This document shows positions 35,107-44,608 of a stretch of DNA of 64,000 bases, piece after piece. The notes under the pieces were generated by a model. The model searched no databases. It saw nothing but the letters and a program-made list of their open reading frames with translations, and was not told the origin of the DNA. Where the stretch lies: positions 138,992,015 to 139,056,014 of the forward strand of contig OW386289.2 of NCBI GenBank assembly GCA_936432065.2, given 5' to 3'. Numbering within the stretch: the stretch's first letter is position 1; every line of letters begins with the position of its first letter. Origin of the DNA: Rutpela maculata. Lineage: Eukaryota > Arthropoda > Insecta > Coleoptera > Cerambycidae. Position numbers and translations under genes: made by a program.

Positions 35107-36604
35107 TCAATTTTACTTCCACGTCCAGTGGAAGTACAGTAAAAACAAAAAAATTTTTGAAAATCTTTATTGTTCAAATAGGCTTAGAATGTTATGAAAC
35201 GTCGAGATTTTAAGTTTGAGCGAAAAAAGTTTCTGTCTGGCGGTCTGTCTGTAACTTTTTTGTGCGCACGATTACTCTGGAATCGTTTAAGATATTGACT
35301 TGTATTTTAACGTGATCTGGAAATAGATTATATTTTCATCTTATTCCGTTGAATGGTTGGGGGGTAAATTAGGGTAAATGAGGGTAAATAGATAAATCAA
35401 GCAGGTAAGAGTACATAAAATTGGTGTATATACTTCAGTCAAATTGTGTTTTTACCAGGAAAGTTGTGGGGTACTTTTGATTTCTTCAATTCCATGTTTT
35501 TTGGGGTGCTGAATCCGAATCTGAGGTTTGCTAACAAAATTTCGTGACGCAACATTGAAAAAAAAATGCAAAAACGCAAGAGACCTCATTTTTTGACGGT
35601 TTTTTGCTTATAACTCGAAAACTATCAACTTTTCGTAAATAACTTTTCTATTTGAAATGAAAGTACATAAAATTTCCTACAAATTTCATTATTCAGGTTT
35701 TTTCTCCGACGAACCGTTCGAGCTCAAGTGCTAGTTGAAAATTGGCGTATTTCGGCTGTCTCCGCAAAAACCCACTTTTTCCACTCCGAAACTCTAATTT
35801 ATTGTTAGATTCTCTCCCGGCCTCCCAAAATGATTTTATAACTGCCCCGTCTGGTTTAAAAGCCCTATATCTATGCTAATGGAAAAACCGCTGCCCAAGG
35901 AATCACTACTTCCACATCCAGATTTTCTATCCAAGTCACTCACAACGAAAAAATTTTGTATGTGGAAATAATTGTTTATGGAACTTTAATAATATAAAAT
36001 TTGAAATCCTCTACCCCAAAAACCCATAAAACGATACCCCACATCGGTAGCGAGGTGGGAGTGGTGATAGGGGGTGGTAGTGGGGGTGGATGAAGTAAAA
36101 AAATATTTTGCGGTTTCTGGTTCTTATACACACACTAAATCACAATTTTTTTCATCCCCTTTAATAATGGGGTGAGGGTGGTAATGGGGGTGGCTACTGC
36201 CAAATTTGTTTTTGAGACCTTAGCTTCTCTTGTACATACTAAATACCAATTTGGACTCTTACCTACTTGATTTACCTATTTACCCCAAATTTACCCCAAT
36301 TTACCCCCCAACCCTTAGACGGAACAAGATGAAAATATAATCTAGTTCTCGATCTCGTTAAGGTACATGTGTGTACCAAATTTCAAGTCAATATCTCAAA
36401 CGGTTCCAGAGTAAACGTGCGCACAAAAAAAAGTTACAGACAGACAGACAGACCGACAGACAGACCGACAGACAGAAATTTTTTTTTTCGCTCAAACTTA
36501 AAATCTCGACGTTTCATGACATTCTAAGCCTATTTGAACAATAAAAATTTTTAAAAATTTTTTTGTCGTTACTATACTTCCACTGGATGTGGAAGTAAAA
36601 TTGA
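35107..36604. mobile_element. Inverted-arm element with TACTTCCAC hairpin ends
   Basis: The left end TCAATTTTACTTCCAC and the right end GTGGAAGTAAAATTGA are inverted; arms of about 350 bp follow (35107-35450 against 36250-36604). Each end also contains its own hairpin, TACTTCCAC-n5-GTGGAAGTA. Shared arm sequence includes CTCGACGTTTCATGACATTC, CAATATCTCAAACGG and GGGTTGGGGGGTAAATT. The centre contains an additional block beginning GCTGCCCAAGGAATCACTAC (35890) that is shared with copies at 36885-37545 and 43706-44352. No coding sequence. TE class unresolved. Confidence 0.75.
36436..36476 (+). repeat. GACA microsatellite within the element arm
   Basis: Interrupted (GACA)n with GACC variants. 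Shorter versions occupy the same place in the other arms (35236-35252 inverted; 44221-44235). Confidence 0.85.
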
Positions 36605-36643
36605 TGCAAAAATTGATTCATAGCAAGCTCTTTCATTTTCCAG

Positions 36644-36708
36644 ATGAACAAGCCCCAACGCTAAGGACAGAACAACCCGAACCTGTGCCAGGACCCCCTA
36701 AAAGATAA
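36644..36708 (+). CDS. Candidate terminal coding exon (proline-rich C-terminus)
   Basis: A pyrimidine-rich tract and acceptor (CTCTTTCATTTTCCAG, AG at 36642-36643) is followed by an open frame EQAPTLRTEQPEPVPGPPKR and a TAA at 36706-36708. The preceding two bases AT would complete a codon begun in an upstream exon. The Pro/Glu composition and GC content stand out from the AT-rich surroundings and from the neighbouring repeats. No upstream exon or donor was identified, and the inverted-arm element ends only 39 bp before the acceptor, so the exon may be silenced or spurious. No protein family recognised. Confidence 0.35.
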
Positions 36709-36884
36709 CAGCTCATATATGTGTTGCTCATATAATAATGTAACACATAATATATAATAATTTTTCAAGATTTTTCGTAACTGAATTTGTACAATTTCGG
36801 ACTTCATTAAATAACTTAAACACTATTATGTAAATAATAGCAGAGAACTAAGAGAAATTCACTAATTGATAGCCTTTAATAATA
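36709..36884. other. Possible 3' UTR of the candidate exon
   Basis: AT-rich sequence after the stop at 36708. ATTAAA at about 36804 could act as a poly(A) signal, but nothing confirms it. Confidence 0.2.
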
Positions 36885-37545
36885 ATATAGAGATTTGGAG
36901 TGAAAAGAACAGTGGGTTTTTGCGGAGACAGCAAAATACGCCAATTTACAACTAGCGCTTGAGCCAGGAGAAAAAAACCTAAATAATGGAATTTGTAGAA
37001 AATTTTATGTACTTTCATTTTGAATAGGGAGGTTATTTACGAAAAGTTGGTAGTTTTCGAGTTACAAGTAAAAAAAAACGCAAAAAAATTAGATTCTCTA
37101 TATTTTTTTGCATTTTTTTTAATGTTGCGTCACGAAATGTTAGCAAACCTCAAACTTTCCCGCTAGGGGCCCTTTTGAGCACAAATTGACTGCATTAATA
37201 GTATATACAAGAGAAGCTACAAGGTCTCAAAAATTTTTTTGAAATTAGCCACCCCTACCCCATTATTAAAGGGGGCGAAAAAAATTATGATTTAGTGTGT
37301 TTACAAGAACCAGAAAACTCAAAATATTTTTTACTTCATCCAGCTCCACTACCTCACCCTATCACCACCCCCACCATATTACCGATGTGGGATATCGTTT
37401 TATGGGTTTTTGGGAGGATTTCAAATATTATATTATTAAAGTTCCATAAACAATTATTTCCACATACAAAATTTTTTAATTGTGAGAGACTTGGATGGAA
37501 AATCTTGATGTGGAAGTAGTGATTCCTTGGGCAGCAGTTTTTTTT
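36885..37545 (-). mobile_element. Inverted partial copy of the TACTTCCAC element
   Basis: Read on the minus strand from 37545: GCTGCCCAAGGAATCACTAC, the TACTTCCACATC block, CCCCACCCC-type variants, then the internal core with GAGGTTTGCTAAC, GTGACGCAACATT, CGAAAACTACCAAC and GCGTATTTTGCTGTCTCCGC. The first half equals the centre of 35107-36604, and the second half equals 35510-35780. It therefore joins segments that are separated in the neighbour, and retains the longer, possibly ancestral, order. Confidence 0.7.
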
Positions 37546-38563
37546 TTGACGTCTTAACAATTGCTGAAACTTTGGTTTTAAAATTAAATATTAATTAAAT
37601 ATATTTTAGAGTAAAAGTTTGTTTAAATAGTGACAAGTAGTTTACGGGACCTCAGTTTGATTACCGAAAACTTACGAACAATATTAGTAGTATATCGGTT
37701 TTAATAAGATTTGTAATATATATGCCAGCATATCTTCAATAACGATTTTCCCTGAGAAAATTATTTTGTCATTAATACCCACCAACTATCAGTATTTTGC
37801 TGTTTCTATCATTCCTCCATTTACTCCGGCAATAAATCAGTGGTAAAGTGCAAATACAAAAATAATTAAGCACCACACTGACAGTCGTAACGATTCGATA
37901 AAGAAGTGTTAGAAGGGTTGCATTCGGATCTCTTGCCCTGAGGCATTGAAGCGCGCATTAGGGTGCTAAAGGGTTACAACTATATAGACTTATAAATTCT
38001 ACTACAAAGTTAATTAGGGAGAAAATGAATTCTTTTTGACGTTATTAATGGGAACGAGAGTGTTTATTGTTGCATTATTTTGACTTATGTAGCTGCATTG
38101 TGTGCACTTTTATGCATCTGAAATTTTCATAATCTTATTTTGATTATTTTTATTTCGTGGATAATTATTCTAGGCATCTGTATCTCCTGAATATCATTAT
38201 ATATTTCAATTGTTTTGTGTTTAATGAATAAAAAACAGGAATACTATACATGTCCGGAAATTTAGAGCAGAAAATAATTGATCCATATAAAATTATTTAT
38301 TTTATCGACTATACTTACCAGCAACCATGAATTATGTTACACATATTCACTATATTATCCAATTATATTTTTTTCTTTTTAAGTATTTACTACCGAGTGC
38401 TGCTGTTGCCTTTTCTAGATTATTAATATGAGTTATAAAATAAGACGGACAGAAGCAAAGTAAAATATCTTTAAGGTACCAGTAAACTCTTTTCTTGATC
38501 TGAAATAGAAATTCTAATATCCGATAGGCTTCTAAGATTAGTTTATTTATGTATAATATAAAA
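37546..38563. other. AT-rich spacer, no recognised gene
   Basis: 1 kb with no open frame or repeat structure that I recognise. Confidence 0.4.
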
Positions 38564-38607
38564 ACGTTCTAATTTCATACACACAAGTGTGTATGAAATT
38601 AGAACGT
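38564..38607. repeat. Perfect 21-bp inverted repeat with 2-nt spacer
   Basis: Arms 38564-38584 and 38587-38607 are exact reverse complements (inner part TTTCATACACAC / GTGTGTATGAAA) separated by AA. The right arm overlaps the end of a minus-strand RT remnant, so the left arm looks like a snapped-back copy of it. It can form a cruciform or a tight hairpin. Confidence 0.95.
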
Positions 38608-39075
38608 GTTAGAAATTATCCCAAGATCCTTGAAAGTTTCGTGTCTTTGAAGAATCACGTTATCTATTCTACAATTTAATAGATGCTAGTTTGATTGTGT
38701 AGGATATAACGTTGCATTTGGTCATACTTAAAATTGACTTATTTTGACAACACCAACTGGATACGTTGGAGCAGCAGTCATAAAAAGTTTTAGGTTACCT
38801 GAGTAGAGTAAGCAGTCAACTTGAATAACTGCCATAATATCATTTACAATTAGGTTAAAAAGCAAAGGCCTGAGAATTGATCCTTGCAGAACACCAGATG
38901 TTACCAAGTATCCAACAGACCTGAACTCACTATAAACTACATATTGTTTTCCAACTAGAAGACAAAATACTAACAGGGAATGGGAGAAATATTGTGATCG
39001 AGGGAGTTAAATGCTTCAGAATGATCTGTGTATATATTACATGAATTTGTTTACTTTGGTAAGTGTATTAAGTTT
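38590..39075 (-). pseudogene. RT palm remnant of a Jockey-type LINE
   Basis: On the minus strand, with stops: VYTDHSEAFNSLDH (family form VYTDFSKAFDSLDH), SGVLQGSILRPLLFN, LLYSGNLKLF (family form LLYADDLKLF) and HETFKDLGIIS. The order motif A, B, C, then the KDLGV block, is correct. The catalytic Asp pair of motif C is lost. Both ends are truncated, and the 3' side stops at the 21-bp palindrome. Confidence 0.75.
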
Positions 39076-40125
39076 ATGAAATTAAAAAAAAAAAATGAGA
39101 CTCACTAAAACGACTTTCACGCTCAACTTAGACTTTTAATTATTTTTTCAAAGCAGTTTATGGCATTAGAAATCCAACAAAAAAAACCATTAAAATCCAT
39201 TCACTATAGCTGTGTTCCGAGGTATAAACCTAATTGCATTGGACTAATAAAAGAAATTGAAGTATTTACAACAAACACTAAATAAATTTAAATTTTACTT
39301 GTAGAAAATAAAAGTTAATTCAGAGTTTTAAAATCATTGTGAATGTGGCTGAAACAAATATTGTTATGAACGATCAACTTGGAATAAATTGTTCACTACT
39401 TCTCTCTTCTGAAATCTTTAAATTATGTTAGAATAGTCTTGTTCTGTATAAGTAATTTTGTTTTACACCCAACTTGATCAAACACCATGTGATGAAACAA
39501 ACGTTATGTAAAAAACAAAACTGTTTGTGAAAATCAGATGCACAAATTTGTTTTTGTGTTCAGTTATTTTCACCAACATGAAACAACGCGGAGAACTGTT
39601 AATAGATTTCGTCAACAACATTTTGTCAAATATTTCTGAGTAAATAATAAAATCACACCTGTTAGATAAACTAAACAGATGCCTCCAATTTTCAAGAATT
39701 AGTACCCACCCTGGTCAACTAAGGATGTGAGCATTCTTAGTTATTAAAATTTCAAATACAAAGATATCAAAAATAAATATGTTATAAGGATCATTTACAA
39801 GAAATAAATATTTCGTGTCTAAAGTATTATAAATCTTCAATTAATGTGTAAGAACTCTTAATAACTAATAACATTGGTACCAAAATGTTTGTAGACTATA
39901 ATATTTCAAGGTAAGTCTAAGCTTAAATTAAATATTTGTTTGGCCTTGATCTTGACAGTTCTCCGTTCTAGCGTTGAAGAGTATATTGGGTGGTCTGTAA
40001 AAACTCTTATAATAATTACCTTTCAATTGAGTAATTTATTCTAAGTATTAATCCTTTGTTGCTCATGCCAAAATGAAAAGTCAATGGGTGAAAAATTTAA
40101 GGGACGCAGAACGTAGAACTAAATA
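39076..40125. other. AT-rich spacer, no recognised gene
   Basis: 1.05 kb without recognised coding or repeat structure. Confidence 0.4.
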
Positions 40126-40281
40126 GGAAGTTATCGCAAAAGATAACGTATTTGCGTTATACGTTATTTTTGACATCTAAGCAAGCGCATATTGGTTTTC
40201 ACGTACAAAAACAAACATGCGCAAGCGTAGATGTCAAAGATAACGTTTAACGTACATACGTTATCTTCCGCGATAACTCCC
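40126..40281. mobile_element. 156-bp MITE with about 65-bp TIRs and TA duplication
   Basis: The left arm GGAAGTTATCGC-AAAAGATAACGTAT and the inverted right arm around ATACGTTATCTTCCGCGATA pair over about 65 bp, including ACGTTATxTTTGACATCTA and the GCGC-containing inner ends. TA flanks (40124-40125; 40282-40283). Almost the whole element is an inverted repeat. It abuts the start of the LINE remnant at 40284. Confidence 0.8.
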
Positions 40282-40283
40282 TA

Positions 40284-42960
40284 ATATATAAAAATATACC
40301 GCATTCATCTAAAAATGGTGATAGTACACAAACACTGAACTATAGATCTATATCACTAATAACCAGCATTGCAAAAGTATTTGAAAAGGTAATCAAAAAA
40401 AGAATAATAGAGTTTTTAAATAAATATAATATACTTTCAAGCAAATAATAATAATAATTCATTTATTTACTATATGTATACATATCTATAAAATCTTGTA
40501 CAATTACAATGTCTTCTTATTCAAGGAACAACACTTAATGGAATTCTGTTGGCACACTCTATAGAATAGTAAACAAATAAAGTTTGAGCTCCCACAAAAA
40601 TACAAAGTACTGTGCGTGGGCTTCACAATCTGAATTTTTTACCTATTATTGGACACAGATGAATTGGACTACTGTCCACACTATTATCGAAACAGGCAAC
40701 CTGCTTCAATATATACATTTTTTTTTAATATTTAAATACAATCAATATACACTTATCGTACAACATATAAATACATACATTTGCAACCTAGTTGCGATTA
40801 GAATAGTATATTAAAATTAAAGTTGAAAACTAATCTACTTACATCTATTTATATTCAAATTGGACTATTTATTAATAAATACAAAATATACGATATATAC
40901 ATGTATTCACACATAAATAAACATACACCTACATTCACGCACATTATAAATAATAAGTATTTTTAATGTCAATCTCTTTATGTGCATACGAGCGGGGCTT
41001 GGATAGAAGCCACTGCTCTAGTTTTACTTTAAATAGGTTTAATGCATTAATCTTCTTTAAATTGAGAGGTATTGCATTGTAAATCTTAGGTCCAAGGTAG
41101 GCGAAACATCGCTGACCTATTGTTTTGTAGACTTTAGGGATTTTAATTGCGTCTATTTTATACCTCGTAGAATGTCGGTGAATAATGGGATTTTCATATC
41201 GCGTTTTTCTCTGTTGATAAGCTATGGTAACATAAAATAATTGGTTCAAATCCAAGACATTTGCTAGTCGGTAAAGGGAGTCACTAGGGTACAGAACATT
41301 TTTGCCGTATATGATTTTTAATATCCACTTCTGAAGTACTTCTAAACTTTTCAGGTGAGTATTGTAGGCTCCGCCCCACGCAACTATGCCATACCTCAAC
41401 TGAGATTCCACCAATGCATAATACAATATTTTTAGATTAGGAATGTCCAAAATTTGCTTTAGATATTTGAATTTACATAGCAGACTCCTAATCTTTTGAA
41501 CTATTCCATTTATGTGTATATCCCATTTTAGGAAACTATCTATGATTATATTATATTTCATTTGGGTTGCTGGTAAAATCTCAAACGTTGCATGTTCACA
41601 GTTTATTAGTAGGGGGGGTAGAGGGTTTGGGAAATTTGGTAATTTCGTTTTATGTGTAACAAATGGTATGTATTTCGTTTTATTGAAATTAATGGTTAGT
41701 AACCTTGAGTCGAACCAGGATTTTAATGTTTTGAAATCTTCCTCAGCTGTACTTGTAATATTATCCCACGAATTGCCTGTGTAAAATATAGCCGTGTCGT
41801 CGGCAAAACTAACAATTTGTCCTTTTATTTTTGCAAGTATAGGTTATTTACATAAATAATAAACAGTACCGGGCCTAATACTGTCCCCTGAGGCACCCCG
41901 TACTCTACTGTTCTAAATTTACTTAATGTTTCATTAACATTTACACACTGTTTTCTCATTAATAAGTAACTTCGCATTAGTCGCAATGTGTTACCACGGA
42001 AACCAATTTCCTCTAATGATACCAACAATTTTTCGTGAGACACAGTGTCAAAGCTTTTGCCAGATCTACAAAGATGCAAAGCGCGAGCTTGCCTTCATCC
42101 AGTGCATTATAAGCATTAGCAGTCAGCTCGGCAATTGCATCCTGCGTAGATCTGGCTTGTCTAAAACCATATTGGGACTTACTTATTATTATAAAATAGT
42201 TTGGGTTTAGAGAAGCTAAATCGACAGAAGATGCAACGGTAAATCTAACCAATACAATATACAAACTTTAGATCAGAGCACACTATCGCTGTGCATCTTC
42301 GTCGATTTGGCAAAAGCATTCGACACAATCAGCCATAAAAAACCTTTATTAACACTACAAAATATCGGCTTTCGAGGTATAGCACTTGATTTAATGACTA
42401 GCTATCTAACAAATCGAAAATAGCAAGTAGTTATAGACGATACAAAAAGCATCACAAGGACAGTAGACTACGGTGTACCCCAAGGAACAGTTTTGGGGCC
42501 CATCCTATTTAATATTTATATTAATGATCTGTTCACTCTCTCTACAAACGGCGAAATATTAAGTTTTGCGGATGATACCGCAGTATTTTATACGCGTAAT
42601 AATTGGTCAAGTCTAAAAATGAAGGGTGAGAAGGATTTAAAAAAAATGTTTTATGGATGAATCATAGGCTCTTAACTATAAATTAAAACATTCTTTATGC
42701 CGTTCACTTGTTATAAAGATAAATTACCTAACTACACGCAACTCGAAACTGACTTAGATATAAAAGCAATACATGTGAATTTAACAGAGAAAATGAAATA
42801 TCTGGGTGTAATTATAGACTAACATTTAAGATAGAACCACCACATCGACCACGTGGTAAAAAAATTAAAGTGTAATGAATATCTATTTAAAAAAATTAAA
42901 ATCTATACAGAAATGGTTACTCAAAATTATATATAAAAAAAATAGTATATTGTGTATTTA
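40284..42960 (+). pseudogene. Outer LINE (RT) remnant, interrupted by an inserted LINE
   Basis: Plus strand, two pieces. 40300-40446 reads KNGDSTQTLNYRSISL, TSIAKVFEKVIKKRI and EFLNKYNILSSK. The frame resumes at about 42196 with FGFREAKSTEDATVNLTNTI, then after a frameshift CIFVDLAKAFDTISH, GFRGIALDLMTSYL, YGVPQGTVLGPILF and LSFADDTAVFYT, ending around KYLGVIID. Motifs A, B and C are intact, but stops and frameshifts (for example TAG at 42422) disable it. The middle, 40447-42195, is a minus-strand LINE inserted between the SSK codon and the (Q)FGF codon. Confidence 0.82.
40447..42195 (-). pseudogene. Inserted, 5'-truncated LINE (RT to 3' tail)
   Basis: Minus strand. Starts near 42195 with SKSQYGFRQARSTQDAI, then CIFVDLAKA (frameshift), FDTVSHEKLLVSLEEIGFRG, YGVPQGTVLGPVLF, another frameshift, VSFADDTAIFYTG, then the C-terminal region 41561-40944 with ESQLRYGIVAWGGAYN and YNAIPLNLKKINALN. 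A 3' UTR follows and ends in (ATT)n next to AATAAA at about 40447-40475. The catalytic motifs survive but frameshifts disable it. It is related to, but clearly distinct from, the LINE it interrupts (roughly half of the RT residues are shared). Confidence 0.82.
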
Positions 42961-43083
42961 GGTGTGAAAGCAATACATTCCCGGACGACGATGCAAATTG
43001 TTGGCCGAGGCGCTAGCCGAGGCCAACAAGCATTGAAGTCCGGGAATGTACTTTCACACCGAAGTACACATACTATTTTTTCT
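42942..43083. repeat. Palindromic element, GTGTGAAAG arms with GC-rich centre
   Basis: Left AGGTGTGAAAGCAATACAT-TCCCGGAC and right GTCCGGGA-ATGTACTTTCACACC are inverted, extending outward through AATAGTAT / ATACTATT. The centre GGCCGAGGCGCTAGCCGAGG is itself palindromic. About 140 bp in total, no coding capacity. It shares the ATTCCCGG theme with the palindrome at 43239-43290. Confidence 0.85.
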
Positions 43084-43238
43084 GAAATCACAATCAAAAT
43101 TATTATAAATTAAGGAATTTGTATTAATGCACAACATTTCTTCATTACAATCTAACTGCTTACTAATAAATGCAATTTTAATGTGAGTTGGTTTGTCTGC
43201 GTGTATTAATTTACTGTATAAAATATACATAAAAAACC

Positions 43239-43290
43239 GTACGGGAATGTTACTTTCCCGGCCTAGGCCGGGAAAGTAACATTCCCGTAC
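43239..43290. repeat. Perfect 52-bp palindrome
   Basis: The sequence from GTACGGGAATGTTAC to GTAACATTCCCGTAC is an exact palindrome centred on CCTAGG between 43264 and 43265, with no spacer. One mismatch further out the symmetry continues as AAAAC / GTTTT. The GC-rich core lies in AT-rich DNA. Confidence 0.97.
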
Positions 43291-43705
43291 AGTTTTGTTG
43301 ATCGTTGCTTGGCAGCGGATCTTTTCCGGTCTGTTTTGTGATAGTTTCTTAGCAACGGACTAAAATACTGGAATTGTGCATTTTTCGATCTGAAATCGCG
43401 CCGAAAATGTAGACATTGCCGATCAATTTCAGAAAAACAATATTTACCCAACAAAAACATTGAAGAAACCGAAGTATTTGACCAGATACAACTCTTCTTT
43501 CTAAGCATGGCCATTAATTTATATAAAAATAAGGAACACATTAGTCTTGCCACCCACACCATTGAAATAAGGTCAAGAGTCAATTTGCAGCCTCCCTAAA
43601 ATGAAAAAAATGGTTAGTCAAAGAAGTTATAATTATTTGAGTTCATTTGTGTATGCAATTATTCCAATAAATTTAAGAAACGCTAATTGCCTTACCGTAT
43701 ACAAA
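43291..43705. other. Unassigned sequence between palindrome and repeat
   Basis: Contains a 106-codon minus-strand open stretch (43263-43583) that starts in this segment and runs into the palindrome. No recognised domain. Probably fortuitous or part of the palindrome-bearing repeat. Confidence 0.3.
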
Positions 43706-44352
43706 CGAAAAACCGCTGCCCAAGGAATCACTACTTCCACATCCAGATTTTCTATCCAAGTCACTCACCACGAAAAAAAATTGTATATGGAAATAATTGT
43801 TTATGGAACATAAAACGATACCCCACATCGGTAGTGGGGTGGGGGTGGTGATAGGGGGTGGTTGGTAGTGGGGGTGGATGAAGTAAAAAATGTTTTGAGG
43901 TTTCTGGTTCTTGTACACACACTAAATCACAATTTTTTTCATCCCCTTTAATAATGGGGTGGGGGTGGTAATGGGGGTGGCTAACGCCAAATTTTTTTTT
44001 GACACCTTAGCTTCTCTTGTATATACTAAATACCAATTTTATGGACTATTACCTGCTTGATTTACCCCAAATTTACCCCAATTTACCCCCCAACCCTTCG
44101 ACGGAACAAGACGAAAATATAATCTAGTTCTAGATCTGGTTAAAGTACATATGTGTACCAAATTTCAAGTCAATATCTCAAACGGTTCCACAGTGAACGT
44201 ACGCACAAAAAAAAGTTACAGACCGACAGACAGAATTTTTTTTTCTCTCAAACTTAAAATCTCGACGTTTCTTGACATTCTAAGCCTATTTGAACAATAA
44301 AAATTTTTAAATTTTTTTTTGTCGTTACTATACTTCCACTGGATGTGGAAGT
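43706..44352 (+). mobile_element. Short copy of the TACTTCCAC element family
   Basis: Begins GAAAAACCGCTGCCCAAGG and ends CACTGGATGTGGAAGTA, collinear with 35881-36600. It includes CCCCACATCGGTAG, ATCCCCTTTAATAATGGGG, GACCGACAGACAG and CTCGACGTTTC. The 3' terminal hairpin TACTTCCAC-TGGAT-GTGGAAGTA is kept. It lacks the outer left arm present at 35107, so the shared GCTGCCC to GGAAGTA block of about 650-720 bp is the likely mobile unit. Confidence 0.72.
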
Positions 44353-44584
44353 AAAATAAAAACTGGCTAAAGTTAACATCAAGATCAAAGATTGATGAAA
44401 TCATTGACAGGAAAAATTATACAACTCAAATATCATAGAACATATAATTTTAATGTCTCAGAGAAGTTAGTGAATGTTTTTTTTTAAAGTTCTTTAAAAT
44501 TTTACTTGTAAATATATATGTGTTCCTTTCTTGCTACTTTTCTATTATAGTTGGTGGTAATTTCTTGTTTGTTTGTCAGAAATT

Positions 44585-44608
44585 CTATATATATATATAT
44601 ATATATAT
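44585..44608. repeat. (TA)n at the left edge of the LTR element
   Basis: About 24 bp of TA repeat directly outside the left LTR, matching the larger TA tract outside the right LTR. Confidence 0.85.

Noticed and set aside
40284..42960. Twin-priming inversion as explanation for opposite-strand RT pieces
   Set aside because: Both orientations contain motifs A to C, so sequence is duplicated rather than inverted. The outer LINE also resumes in frame order on both sides of the insert.
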